Below, piece by piece: positions 9,587 to 17,432 of a stretch of 64,000 nucleotides of DNA. The translations under genes and the position numbers were made by a program. The first letter of the stretch is position 1; every line of letters begins with the position of its first letter. The notes under the pieces are model-generated. The model saw nothing but the letters and a program-made list of their open reading frames with translations. It was not told the DNA's origin and ran no database searches. Where the stretch lies: assembly GCA_900470195.1 (NCBI GenBank), contig UEIJ01000001.1:124001-188000 (forward strand), given 5' to 3'. This stretch comes from Hyphomicrobiales bacterium (lineage in GTDB: Bacteria; Pseudomonadota; Alphaproteobacteria; Rhizobiales; Rhizobiaceae).

Positions 9587-10096
9587 CTATTTCGCCCGGT
9601 TGGCGTGGCACACGATACCGCCGACCCCATTCACCGCGCCCGGCGCGAGTTCGCAGGCAAGCATCCGGCGCGGATCGACGGGTGCCGGCATGACCATGGA
9701 TCCCGGCGCCACCATCTTGAAACCGAACGGACCGTAGTAAGGCTCATCGCCGACGAGGATGACGAGCTTGTGGCCTGCCTTTTCGGCTGCTTCCAGCGAC
9801 ATGCGCATCAGCCTGCCGCCGATGCCCCGCTTCTTCCATTCAGGCCTGACGGCAAGCGGTCCGAGCAGGAGCGCAGGCGTCTTGCCGACGACAACCGGCG
9901 TCTGCCGCACCGATCCCACGACGATGCCGCCCATCAGCGCCACGAAGGAGAGATCGAGCGCATGCGGGCCACCCTCGCGGATGAAATGCGCGGCGCGGGT
10001 AAAGCGTCCCGGTCCGAAAGCTTCGGCATTGATGGCTTCGATTTCAATGTCGTGCGCCGGGCATTCCTGCGCGTAGGTCAGTTCAAGCTGCTGCAT
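9587..10096 (-). CDS. GNAT family N-acetyltransferase (start region possibly damaged)
   Basis: 169-residue GNAT protein. The acetyl-CoA loop is RPEWKKRGIGGRLM, preceded by LLLGPLAV and followed by VILVGDEPYYGPFGF. The first ATG inside the open frame is at 10096 and has no good ribosome binding site. The same frame continues upstream for 35 more sense codons to a TAA at 10202-10204. Directly before that lies AGGAGA plus ATG-ATG in the same frame, so the native protein may once have been longer. The domain is complete from 10096, so activity may remain. Substrate unknown. Confidence 0.8.
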   Translation of the reverse strand: MQQLELTYAQECPAHDIEIEAINAEAFGPGRFTRAAHFIREGGPHALDLSFVALMGGIVVGSVRQTPVVVGKTPALLLGPLAVRPEWKKRGIGGRLMRMSLEAAEKAGHKLVILVGDEPYYGPFGFKMVAPGSMVMPAPVDPRRMLACELAPGAVNGVGGIVCHANRAK

Positions 10097-10216
10097 GGGC
10101 TTAAGATCGCAATAGGAGAAGTCGGGGACCGTCAGGTCAATGGAATGCGTTCCGCGCTTTGGCGCGGTCCAAGTTTCATCGTCGGATGAAAAGCATTTCC
10201 ATTACATCATTCTCCT
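10097..10216 (-). other. In-frame 5' extension of the GNAT gene interrupted by a stop at codon 3
   Basis: Reading towards the GNAT gene there is AGGAGA (10211-10216), ATG (10210), ATG (10207), then TAA (10204). After that come 35 uninterrupted codons in the same frame (including TWTAPKRGTHSIDLTVPDF) that join the annotated start. Either a nonsense mutation has hit the true start region, or this is a minimal ORF that controls translation downstream. Sequencing error is a third possibility. Confidence 0.5.
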
Positions 10217-10403
10217 GTGCGGCCGGAATTGGGATGACCGCAATTTGGAAGTTGCATTACACCAAAATGGACAGAGGTAAAACCATTTTTTTCAAAATGG
10301 CGGTTTCAACTGATCTATTTGACACCGTTACGCACTGTTCACGGCTTGGAATGCTGCAAAACGGCAGTTATCGTCCTATTCTCTTGCCAAAAGGAGAAAT
10401 CGC

Positions 10404-11390
10404 ATGGGACTTCTGGTCGATGGCAAGTGGCACGATGTCTGGTACGACACCGAGAGCACGAAAGGCCGCTTTGAACGTTCGAAATCACAATTCCGCAACT
10501 GGGTAACCGCAGACGGCAGCCCCGGCCGGACCGGAGAAGGCGGCTTCAAGGCCGAACCGGGCCGTTATCACCTCTATGTGTCCTATGCTTGCCCGTGGGC
10601 GCACCGCACATTGATCTTCCGTGCGCTGAAAGGGCTGGAAGACGTGATTTCGGTATCGGTGGTGGACTATCTGATGGCAGAGGAAGGCTGGACCTTCCAC
10701 GGCACGACCGGCAGCACCGGCGACGCGCTTTATGGCTCAAAACGCCTCTATGAAATCTACACGCGTGCTGATCCAAATTATTCCGGTCGTGTCACCGTGC
10801 CGGTTCTGTGGGACAAAGAGCGCCAGACGATCGTCTCCAACGAATCGTCGGAAATCATCCGCATGCTGAACACCGCCTTCGACACTTACGGCGATGCCTC
10901 GCTCGACTTCTACCCGGAAACGCTGCGCGGCGAGATCGATGCGCTCAACGATTTCATCTATCCCAACATCAACAACGGGGTTTATCGCGCCGGTTTCGCC
11001 ACGACGCAGGAAGCCTATGAGGAAGCGTTCGGACAGTTGTTCGCCGCACTCGATACGCTCGAAGACCGCCTTTCCCGCCAGCGCTATCTGACCGGCGACC
11101 GCCTGACGGAAGCCGACTGGCGGCTTTTCACGACGCTGTTGCGCTTCGATCCGGTCTATGTCGGCCATTTCAAATGCAACCTCCGCCGCCTCGCCGATTA
11201 TCCGAACCTCTGGAACTACACGCGCGAGCTTTTTCAGGTGCCGGGCGTGGCCTCGACCGTGAACATGGAACACATCAAGGGCCATTATTATCGCAGCCAC
11301 AAGACGATCAATCCGACCGGCGTTGTGCCGCTTGGACCAGAAATCGACTTCTCTGCTCCGCATGATCGGGATCGCTTCCCCAAAATCTGA
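10404..11390 (+). CDS. Glutathione S-transferase family protein (glutathionyl-hydroquinone reductase type)
   Basis: 328 residues, the length of the YqjG/PcpF/Xi-class group rather than of ordinary GSTs (about 210). The catalytic thioredoxin-like motif is SYACPWAHR with Cys63-Pro-Trp. The second domain contains the conserved helix segments around LYEIYTRADPNY and YPNLWNYTRELFQVPGV. These enzymes reduce glutathionyl-hydroquinones in the cytoplasm. ATG 10404 is preceded by AAGGAGAA. The gene stands alone, 177 bases ahead of ompW. Confidence 0.9.
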   Translation: MGLLVDGKWHDVWYDTESTKGRFERSKSQFRNWVTADGSPGRTGEGGFKAEPGRYHLYVSYACPWAHRTLIFRALKGLEDVISVSVVDYLMAEEGWTFHGTTGSTGDALYGSKRLYEIYTRADPNYSGRVTVPVLWDKERQTIVSNESSEIIRMLNTAFDTYGDASLDFYPETLRGEIDALNDFIYPNINNGVYRAGFATTQEAYEEAFGQLFAALDTLEDRLSRQRYLTGDRLTEADWRLFTTLLRFDPVYVGHFKCNLRRLADYPNLWNYTRELFQVPGVASTVNMEHIKGHYYRSHKTINPTGVVPLGPEIDFSAPHDRDRFPKI

Positions 11391-11458
11391 TCGGACAGAC
11401 TGCGCTTTTCCTGCAACAGTGCCGGGAGAACATCAGCAATCTCTTAAATCTCTCGCGC

Positions 11459-11480
11459 CCCATTGATTTCGATCAATGGG
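11459..11480 (+). promoter_or_regulatory. FNR/FixK-type box upstream of ompW
   Basis: TTGAT-TTCG-ATCAA at 11463-11476 is a perfect match to the FNR/FixK consensus TTGAT-N4-ATCAA. It lies inside a longer palindrome with 9-bp arms (CCCATTGAT / ATCAATGGG). Its centre is about 97 bases before the ompW ATG, so it could sit near -41 of a start site around 11511. E. coli ompW is known to respond to FNR. Confidence 0.7.
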
Positions 11481-11566
11481 TCGTTTCGTTGCGCGGTCCA
11501 GATTGCACGCATCACTACTACCTCCCCCGAGACTTCAAAGACCGACCACGACTTAAGGAGAGAGAG

Positions 11567-12250
11567 ATGAACCGCTTCGCAAGAGGATTGCTGGCCGCTA
11601 CCGCCCTGACCTTGGCCGCGCCTGCTGCATTTGCAGCAGATGCCATCGTAGCCCAGCCTGCGTCCGAAATTCAGGCCGTGCCGGAAGCCCTGTCGCCCTG
11701 GCAGATCCGTGTCCGCGCACTCGGCGTCGTTCCGCAGAATTCCGGCTATGTGAATGGCGTTTCAGGCTCCGATCTCGACTATTCCAAGTCGATCACGCCT
11801 GAACTCGACATCACTTACTACTTCACGGACAATTTCGCCGCTGAACTCATTCTCGGCACGACCTATGCCAATATCAATGGCGCGGGTTCAATCGACGGAC
11901 TGGGCAAGATCGGCAAGACCTGGATTCTGCCTCCCACGCTGACGCTGCAATATCACTTCACCAATTTCGGCGCCTTCAAGCCTTACGTCGGTGCAGGCGT
12001 GAACTACACCGTGTTCTACAATCAGGATGCGACCGGCGTCGAATATCTGAAGGTCAAGAATGCATTCGGAGGCGCGTTGCAAATCGGTTTCGACTACATG
12101 CTCAACGAACATTGGGGCGTGAACTTCGACGTCAAGAAGCTGTTCCTGGAGCCGAAATTCGACGCCACCCTGATCGGCGGCACCGAGGTAAGCGGCAAGG
12201 CCAAGCTTAATCCGTGGCTGATCGGCACGGGTATCACCTACCGCTTCTAA
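11567..12250 (+). CDS. ompW: OmpW family outer membrane protein
   Basis: 227-residue small beta-barrel of the outer membrane. A signal peptide is clear (MNRFARGLLAATALTLAAPA, cleavage after AFA at 23). The mature part has the OmpW pattern of alternating strands (TPELDITYYFTDNFAAELI, GLGKIGKTWILPPTLTLQYHF, FKPYVGAGVNYTVFY) and ends in YRF, with a terminal aromatic residue as barrel proteins need. The start was moved to ATG 11567, which follows TTAAGGAG. The FNR-type box upstream suggests induction under low oxygen. Transported substrate unknown. Confidence 0.92.
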   Translation: MNRFARGLLAATALTLAAPAAFAADAIVAQPASEIQAVPEALSPWQIRVRALGVVPQNSGYVNGVSGSDLDYSKSITPELDITYYFTDNFAAELILGTTYANINGAGSIDGLGKIGKTWILPPTLTLQYHFTNFGAFKPYVGAGVNYTVFYNQDATGVEYLKVKNAFGGALQIGFDYMLNEHWGVNFDVKKLFLEPKFDATLIGGTEVSGKAKLNPWLIGTGITYRF

Positions 12251-12265
12251 AACTCTACACGCCAG

Positions 12266-12294
12266 GGTGAAGGTGCGGCGGATGCACCTTCACC
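12266..12294 (+). terminator. Hairpin between ompW and a convergent NUDIX gene
   Basis: GGTGAAGGTGC - 7-base loop - GCACCTTCACC, an 11-bp perfect stem that overlaps the stop codon of the convergent NUDIX gene. No T run follows on either strand, so it may stabilise mRNA ends rather than terminate alone. Confidence 0.5.
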
Positions 12295-12745
12295 AGACCG
12301 GCAGCGGCTCCAGGTCGTGAAGTGCTTCCTGCAGGCGCCGCTTTGTCGAGGGCGTGGTTCCCTCCGGCAGATTGTCGAGCGGAAAAAACCCGCATTCGGC
12401 AATTTCGCGGTCAGGCAAACGCGGCTCTGTCTGCTCGAATTGCCTGCACACATAGAGCGCCACATGATCGCGCGGCGATGCGTGGGCATTCTTGTAAAGC
12501 GCGAAAAGCCGGGGGGAGCCTTTCAGCACAATATTGCATTCCTCGCGCAGTTCCTTTTCCAGCGTCTCTAGAAAGGTCTCGCCGCGCTCGACGCCTCCGC
12601 CCGGCAATTGCCATCCTGGCACATAGGTATGTCTGACCAGGAAAACCGAATTCTTTTTTTCATCGAAAACAATGGCCCTTACTCCTAATGTCATCGGTCG
12701 TCTTAATAAAAAATATGTATGAAATATAAAATGTCGAAAGCGCAT
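12290..12745 (-). CDS. NUDIX hydrolase
   Basis: 151 residues. The NUDIX box spans about 49-72 (GG.., E at RGETF, then REECNI). The N-terminus FLLRRPMTLGVRAIVFDE with the VRHTYVPGWQLPGGGVE segment is typical of a small rhizobial NUDIX group, so the ATG at 12745 is kept. Nucleotide-sugar or nucleoside-diphosphate derivatives are likely substrates, but none can be named. It is monocistronic and convergent with ompW. Two palindromes lie just upstream of the start. Confidence 0.88.
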   Translation of the reverse strand: MRFRHFIFHTYFLLRRPMTLGVRAIVFDEKKNSVFLVRHTYVPGWQLPGGGVERGETFLETLEKELREECNIVLKGSPRLFALYKNAHASPRDHVALYVCRQFEQTEPRLPDREIAECGFFPLDNLPEGTTPSTKRRLQEALHDLEPLPVW

Positions 12746-12757
12746 GCCGTCTCTCCG

Positions 12758-12789
12758 CGAAGTAATCTACTTCGTATTAATGCATTAAT
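12758..12789 (-). promoter_or_regulatory. Two adjacent palindromes upstream of the NUDIX gene
   Basis: CGAAGTA-ATC-TACTTCG (12758-12774) and ATTAATGCATTAAT (12776-12789) are both perfect and nearly touch. They end 13 bases before the NUDIX start on the minus strand. Such a pair could be an operator or a promoter element. No matching regulator is recognised. Confidence 0.4.
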
Positions 12790-12852
12790 GACATCAACAA
12801 AAAGTCGCTAAACAGGTTTTGATTTTAAACATTATCCAGTAAACGAGGCATA

Positions 12853-13116
12853 GGCTCAGGACCTGTTAATTTGCTGGAAATGGCACTCGAAATGACAAGA
12901 GCTGCAAGGAGAGACGCGAAGAACGGGGTGGTTCCCCCGGTCGAGCGGTTCGACGTAGCAGATCGCGAGTCATTTCGGTGTCCGAAGGATGTGGTCCATC
13001 CGCCCGGCTACTTCGTCGAAGAGGCTCGAAAATGAACCACATTTCCTTCGCATCTTCTCCTCGTATCCAAACGGATGGCCTCACACCATTTCTATCAAAT
13101 TAACAGGTCCTGAGCC
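12853..13116. mobile_element. MITE-like element with 31-bp terminal inverted repeats
   Basis: The left end (12853-12883) and right end (13086-13116) are inverted copies: 21 bases identical, starting GGCTCAGGACCTGTTAATTT, then 3 mismatches and GAAATGG again identical. The 264-base unit has no convincing gene, so it looks like a non-autonomous element. A clean target duplication is not visible. A TA flanks the left end and TTA the right. Its right end stops 2 bases before the ATG of the metallophosphoesterase. Confidence 0.65.
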
Positions 13117-13118
13117 TT

Positions 13119-14021
13119 ATGTTCCGTCTCGCCCATATATCCGATATACACCTTTCGCCCTTGCCGCGCGTGCGATACCGCGAATTGGCGTCGAAGCGCA
13201 TTACCGGTTACATAAATTGGCTGCGCAATCGCAAAAATGCGATGCACGGAACCGTGCTTGATACTCTCATTGCCGACATGCAGGCGCGATCGCCGGATCA
13301 TATCGCGGTGACGGGCGATCTCGTCAATCTGGCGCTCAATCTCGAAATCGATATTGCCCATGACTGGCTTGCCAAACTAGGCGATCCGCAAGATGTCTCG
13401 GTCGTTCCCGGCAACCATGACGCCTATGTTCCGGGTGCGCTCGACAAGTCGTGCCGGAAATGGGAACCGTGGATGCGCGGCGACGGCATCGACAATCACG
13501 GCAACCGCCCGCAGTTTCCCTATATGCGCGTGCGCGGTCCCGTTGCGCTGATTGGCGTTTCCTCGGCGCGTGCGACAGCCCCCTTCATGGCAAGCGGCGA
13601 CTTTCGGTCTGCGCAAGGCAAGCGTCTGGCGGCGATGCTGGACGAAGCCGGTGCACGCGGGCTCTTCCGCATCGTGATGATCCATCACCCGCCGATCCAT
13701 GGCGCAACGCCCGCCCATAAGCGTCTTTACGGCATCCGCCGTTTCCAGAAGATCATACGCAAGCACGGCGCGGAACTGGTTCTTCACGGCCATACGCATC
13801 TTATCACGCATTACGAGATTGACGGGCCGAACGGCAAGGTTCCCGTCATAAGCGTGCCGTCTGCAAGCCAGAATTTCGGCGGTCACAAACCCGCCGCCCG
13901 CTACAATATATTCAGCATCGATACGCGGCCCGAGGGCGGCTGGTCCTGCCTCATGGAAGAGCACGGCGTTTCCGATGCCAGCGAGAGAATAACGAAGCTC
14001 AACGAGCGCGTTCTTTATTGA
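13119..14021 (+). CDS. Calcineurin-like metallophosphoesterase
   Basis: 300-residue cytoplasmic phosphoesterase with the full set of metal-binding motifs: HISDIHL (D9, H11), TGDLVN (66-70 region), PGNHDAY (97-103), HHPPIHG and LHGHTH. The start ATG 13119 begins in the usual place for the family (MFRLAHISDIHLSPLP). The whole upstream region is the MITE-like element, so the ribosome binding site (AGGT at 13105-13108) lies in its terminal repeat. Substrate unknown (3',5'-cyclic nucleotides and lipid A precursors are known for relatives). Confidence 0.9.
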   Translation: MFRLAHISDIHLSPLPRVRYRELASKRITGYINWLRNRKNAMHGTVLDTLIADMQARSPDHIAVTGDLVNLALNLEIDIAHDWLAKLGDPQDVSVVPGNHDAYVPGALDKSCRKWEPWMRGDGIDNHGNRPQFPYMRVRGPVALIGVSSARATAPFMASGDFRSAQGKRLAAMLDEAGARGLFRIVMIHHPPIHGATPAHKRLYGIRRFQKIIRKHGAELVLHGHTHLITHYEIDGPNGKVPVISVPSASQNFGGHKPAARYNIFSIDTRPEGGWSCLMEEHGVSDASERITKLNERVLY

Positions 14022-14031
14022 TTCCATAACA

Positions 14032-14055
14032 AAAACGGCGCCGAAGCGCCGTTTT
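14032..14055. terminator. Bidirectional terminator
   Basis: AAAACGGCGC-CGAA-GCGCCGTTTT, a 10-bp stem with T runs on both strands, between the convergent metallophosphoesterase and leuA genes. Confidence 0.88.
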
Positions 14056-14071
14056 CATTAGTTGCTCTCAC

Positions 14072-15796
14072 CTACTTGCCAATCACCCGGTTGGCAGCGG
14101 AGACGATTGCTTCCAGTGAAGCACTGACGATATTGTCGTTGATGCCTGCACCGAACAGCTTGCCGCCCGGATAAGCCATCTCGACGTAGGAAATCGCCGA
14201 AGCGTCCGAACCCTGCTGTAGCGAATGTTCGGAATAGTCGACGACCGACATCTTCACGCCGAGATACTTGGACAGCGCATCGACAAAACCGTCGATTGGT
14301 CCGGTTCCCTTGCCCTCGATATTCTTGGTCACGCCGTTATCGGTGATTTCGGCGGTCAGAATGCGGCGGCCCTTCTGCTCGGGATCGGGCATGGTGTGAT
14401 GATCGACGAATTTGATGCGGGCGCCGGGCTGCGTCACGTAGAGCCTCTGGAACTCGTCATGAATGCGCTTCGACGGCAGTTCCTTGCCCTCTTCGTCGGT
14501 AATGTTCTGGATGATCTCGCGGAATTCCACCTGCAGGTTGCGCGGCAGGTTCAAGCCGTAATCCGCCTGCAGGATATAGGCGATGCCGCCCTTGCCCGAC
14601 TGCGAATTGATGCGGATGATCGCTTCATAGGAGCGGCCCACATCCTGCGGGTCGATCGGCAGATAGGGCACTTCCCAGATGGGAGAATTGGCCGAGCGGC
14701 GCGCCTTCATGCCCTTGTTGATCGCATCCTGATGCGAGCCGGAGAATGCCGTATAGACCAGTTCACCCACATAAGGATGGCGTTCGGCGATCTTCATCTG
14801 GTTGGAATATTCGTAGACTTCCTTCATCCGGTTGATGTCGGTGCAGTCCAGTTCGGGGTCCACGCCCTGCGTGTACATATTGAGCGCCAGCGTCACCACA
14901 TCGACATTGCCGGTGCGTTCGCCATTGCCGAACAGCGTGCCCTCGACACGATCCGCGCCGGCCATCAGGCCAAGCTCGGTGGCGGCGATGCCCGTGCCGC
15001 GGTCATTATGCGGGTGCAGCGAGATAATCAGGTTCTCGCGATTGTCGAGATTGCGGCACATCCATTCGATCTGGTCGGCATAGACGTTCGGCGTGTTCAT
15101 TTCCACCGTCGAAGGCAGATTGAGGATCAGCTTGTTTTCCGGGGTGGGCTTCACGATTTCGGTGACGGCGTTGCAGATCTCCAATGCCACTTCCAGCTCA
15201 GTGCCGGTGAAGCTTTCTGGCGAATACTGGAAGCGATAACCCCCTCCTGCTTTCGCAGCCATATCCATGATCATCTTGGCAGCATCGGTGGCGATCTGCT
15301 TGATGCCCGCCACATCCTTCGCGAACACCACGCGGCGCTGCAATTCGCTGGTGGAATTATAGAAATGGATGATCGGCGTCTTCGCGCCTTCCAGCGCCTC
15401 GAAGGTGCGCGTGATCAGTTCCGGGCGGCATTGCACCAGAACCTGCAGGTCCACATCGTCAGGCACATTGCCATGCTCGATGGCCCAGCGGCAGAAATCG
15501 AAATCCGTCTGCGAGGCAGACGGAAAGCCGATCTCGATTTCCGGGAAACCCATATCCACCAGCAGGCGGAACATGCGCTCCTTGCGGTCATGGCCCATCG
15601 GATCGACCAGGGCCTGATTGCCGTCGCGCAGGTCGACCGAGCACCAGATCGGTGCCTTTTCGATGCGCTTCGACGGCCAGGTACGGTCATCGAGCCGCGG
15701 TGCGGGGAATGGCGAATATTTCGTGCCGGCAATGGACATGCCCTTGCGGCCGGCGGATCTGGTTTCAGTTTGCGACGCGGCGACAGTCTGGTTCAT
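14072..15796 (-). CDS. leuA: 2-isopropylmalate synthase
   Basis: First committed enzyme of leucine synthesis: condenses acetyl-CoA with 2-oxoisovalerate. 574 residues. The TIM-barrel start has the catalytic SVDLRDGNQALVDPM near 53-67 and the metal-binding HPHNDRGTG. The C-terminal regulatory domain for leucine feedback follows (to VIGK). ATG 15796 follows GGGAGGAAAC. It is preceded by a leucine-rich leader peptide and a long hairpin, so transcription attenuation is probable. Confidence 0.96.
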   Translation of the reverse strand: MNQTVAASQTETRSAGRKGMSIAGTKYSPFPAPRLDDRTWPSKRIEKAPIWCSVDLRDGNQALVDPMGHDRKERMFRLLVDMGFPEIEIGFPSASQTDFDFCRWAIEHGNVPDDVDLQVLVQCRPELITRTFEALEGAKTPIIHFYNSTSELQRRVVFAKDVAGIKQIATDAAKMIMDMAAKAGGGYRFQYSPESFTGTELEVALEICNAVTEIVKPTPENKLILNLPSTVEMNTPNVYADQIEWMCRNLDNRENLIISLHPHNDRGTGIAATELGLMAGADRVEGTLFGNGERTGNVDVVTLALNMYTQGVDPELDCTDINRMKEVYEYSNQMKIAERHPYVGELVYTAFSGSHQDAINKGMKARRSANSPIWEVPYLPIDPQDVGRSYEAIIRINSQSGKGGIAYILQADYGLNLPRNLQVEFREIIQNITDEEGKELPSKRIHDEFQRLYVTQPGARIKFVDHHTMPDPEQKGRRILTAEITDNGVTKNIEGKGTGPIDGFVDALSKYLGVKMSVVDYSEHSLQQGSDASAISYVEMAYPGGKLFGAGINDNIVSASLEAIVSAANRVIGK

Positions 15797-15879
15797 TTCT
15801 GGTTTCCTCCCGGCTTCACATCGGCCCTCAAGCCGTCAAGCACGGATTTCCTGATGATAAATCGATGGAGATGATGTGT

Positions 15880-15926
15880 AAGGAGCTAAAGTCGGCGGGA
15901 CCGTAATCGACCGCCGGACGCTCCTT
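15880..15926 (-). promoter_or_regulatory. Attenuator-type hairpin upstream of leuA
   Basis: On the minus strand AAGGAGC (15920-15926) pairs with GCTCCTT (15880-15886), and inside it CGGCGG pairs with CCGCCG. It begins at the stop codon of the Leu-rich leader peptide. A competing palindrome CGGCGATCGCCG lies at the end of the leader ORF. There is no classical T run after the stem, so termination versus translation control is unclear. Confidence 0.5.
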
Positions 15927-16048
15927 CAACGAGCCCGGCGATCGCCGCTAAGGCCGAGGGTAAGAAGCGAGTTTAGAACGCAGACATTCACGGGCGCGCC
16001 GGAGGCGGCTGCCGAATGTTCCAGAGATTTTGCGTTCATCATCGTCAT
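15926..16048 (-). CDS. Leucine leader peptide upstream of leuA (leuL-type)
   Basis: A 40-codon ORF, or 37 codons if the ATG at 16039 is used. Its core reads VCVLNSLLTLGLSG, with five leucines in nine codons (CTA, CTT, CTT, CTC, CTT), and it ends at a TGA inside the leuA leader hairpin. A leucine-codon run placed 130 bases before leuA is what ribosome-mediated attenuation needs: stalling at low Leu-tRNA would free leuA expression. No strong ribosome binding site is visible, so the exact start is uncertain. Recognised from arrangement, not from a known homologue. Confidence 0.6.
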   Translation of the reverse strand: MTMMNAKSLEHSAAASGAPVNVCVLNSLLTLGLSGDRRAR

Positions 16049-16096
16049 GTTCAAAGCTTTTACACACGGGACCAGATTAGCGCAAGACGATTTTGC

Positions 16097-17005
16097 TCAC
16101 GCAAAAGGAACGGAACTGGTGCCGAGCGGCAGTTTCGCTTCCTCTTCCGGCTCGACATGGATCACCACGCGTGCGCTGTCGATCTCCTTTTTCACGGCGT
16201 CTTCGATCCGGTCGCAAATCAGATGGGCGTCGCCCACACTCATATCCGCAGCCACGACCAGATGAAACTCGATGAAGGTGACACGACCGGCAATCCGCGT
16301 CTTGAGGTCGTGGACTTCGATGGCGCCGCCAGCATTGGCTGAAATCACGTCGCGGATGCGCATTTCCTCGGCTGGCTCGACAGCTATATCCATCAGGCCC
16401 TGCACCGAGGAATTGATGACATGCCAGCCCTGCCAGAGAATGTTGATGGCGACCAGTATGGCGAGCAGCGGATCGAGGATGGCCCAGCCTGTAGCCACAG
16501 CACCGACAAGGCCGACCAGAACGCCGGCGGAGGTGAACACGTCGGTCATGATGTGCTTGCCGTCGGCTTCCAGCGCAGGTGAGCGGAACTTGCGGCCGGT
16601 GCGAATCAGCAATGTCGCCCACAGGCCGTTTATGACGGCGGCAGCGGTGTTGATGGCCAGGCCCAGCCAGGGTTCATCGAGCTTGCGCGGGCTTTCCAGC
16701 GCAAACCACGCCTCGCGGAAGATCAGGAGTGCAGCGACCGTGATCAGAACGCCTTCCACGACAGCCGAAATATATTCGGCCTTGTGATGGCCGAAGGGGT
16801 GGTTGCCATCCGCAGGCTTGTAGCTCATGCGGATTGCCCACCATGCACCGATGGCCGCAATCACATTGACGATGGATTCCAGCGCGTCCGAATAAAGGGC
16901 CACCGAGCCGGTCAGCGCATAGGCCAGATATTTCAGACCCATCACACCGAAAGCAATGGGAATAGACCAAGCGGCAAGCCGCCGAACCTTTGCACTCGCG
17001 TCCAT
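16097..17005 (-). CDS. Cation diffusion facilitator (CDF) metal exporter
   Basis: 302-residue inner-membrane protein with about six membrane helices that exchanges divalent metals for protons. Metal-site motifs of the CDF family are present: YSDALESIVN, the His-rich HPFGHHKAEY and HIMTD. The C-terminal cytoplasmic domain begins near EPAEEMRIRDVI. The start was placed at ATG 17005, which follows AAAGGTTC. The C-terminal side overlaps no gene, and the leuA leader begins 49 bases further on the same strand. The metal (Zn, Fe or Mn) cannot be assigned safely. Confidence 0.88.
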   Translation of the reverse strand: MDASAKVRRLAAWSIPIAFGVMGLKYLAYALTGSVALYSDALESIVNVIAAIGAWWAIRMSYKPADGNHPFGHHKAEYISAVVEGVLITVAALLIFREAWFALESPRKLDEPWLGLAINTAAAVINGLWATLLIRTGRKFRSPALEADGKHIMTDVFTSAGVLVGLVGAVATGWAILDPLLAILVAINILWQGWHVINSSVQGLMDIAVEPAEEMRIRDVISANAGGAIEVHDLKTRIAGRVTFIEFHLVVAADMSVGDAHLICDRIEDAVKKEIDSARVVIHVEPEEEAKLPLGTSSVPFA

Positions 17006-17078
17006 AATGAACCTTTGATTATCGTGGTCTTGTCCCGTAACCGGGACGGGCCTACGCACGGCCCTTCATTCATTCGCC

Positions 17079-17180
17079 AGAGCGTGATCGATCCGGTTGA
17101 ATGAGATCGGCGCTCCAAGCGTTTGTTTTGAACCGCGCATCTTATCCGAAAACCGTTTCACACTTTTCGGAATGCGCTCC
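17079..17180. repeat. Rhizobial intergenic repeat, copy 1
   Basis: The unit starts AGAGCGTGATCGATCCGGTT and ends CTTTTCGGAATGCGCTCC, with TTTGTTTT, GCATC and ATCCGAAAACCG inside. It shares this order of blocks with the copy at 19647-19737. Units of this type (ends AGAGC...GCTCC) are widespread between genes of Brucella and rhizobia. It lies upstream of the CDF gene. The rest of 17006-17371 holds nothing I can name. Confidence 0.65.
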
Positions 17181-17371
17181 AGCGCGCGGGATACATCCAC
17201 AACGCAACTGGCTTATGCAGCAGCAGTTCACCGCCGTTCTATACCCCAGAAAATCGAAACTTCGTACCCTGTTTTTTCAGTTCCCGCATTTAATTTTCTC
17301 CTGCAAATGCAAGGCATTACAGTTGCAAATGAGTTGCCAAAGCAGACAATGGACAAGCGTCACCAATTCAT

Positions 17372-17407
17372 AAAAAAAACCAGCCGCAGCGTTGGCTGCG
17401 GCTGGCT
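17372..17407 (-). terminator. Terminator of trpE(G)
   Basis: CCAGCCGCAGC-GTTG-GCTGCGGCTGG forms an 11-bp stem. On the minus strand it is followed by eight T residues, a strong intrinsic terminator 26 bases past the trpE(G) stop. Confidence 0.9.
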
Positions 17408-17432
17408 TAAAATCATCAGGCGATGCATCCGG

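Noticed and set aside
12866..13084. Minus-strand ORF inside the MITE-like element
   Set aside because: 72 residues without a transposase motif; it is the interior of the repeat element.
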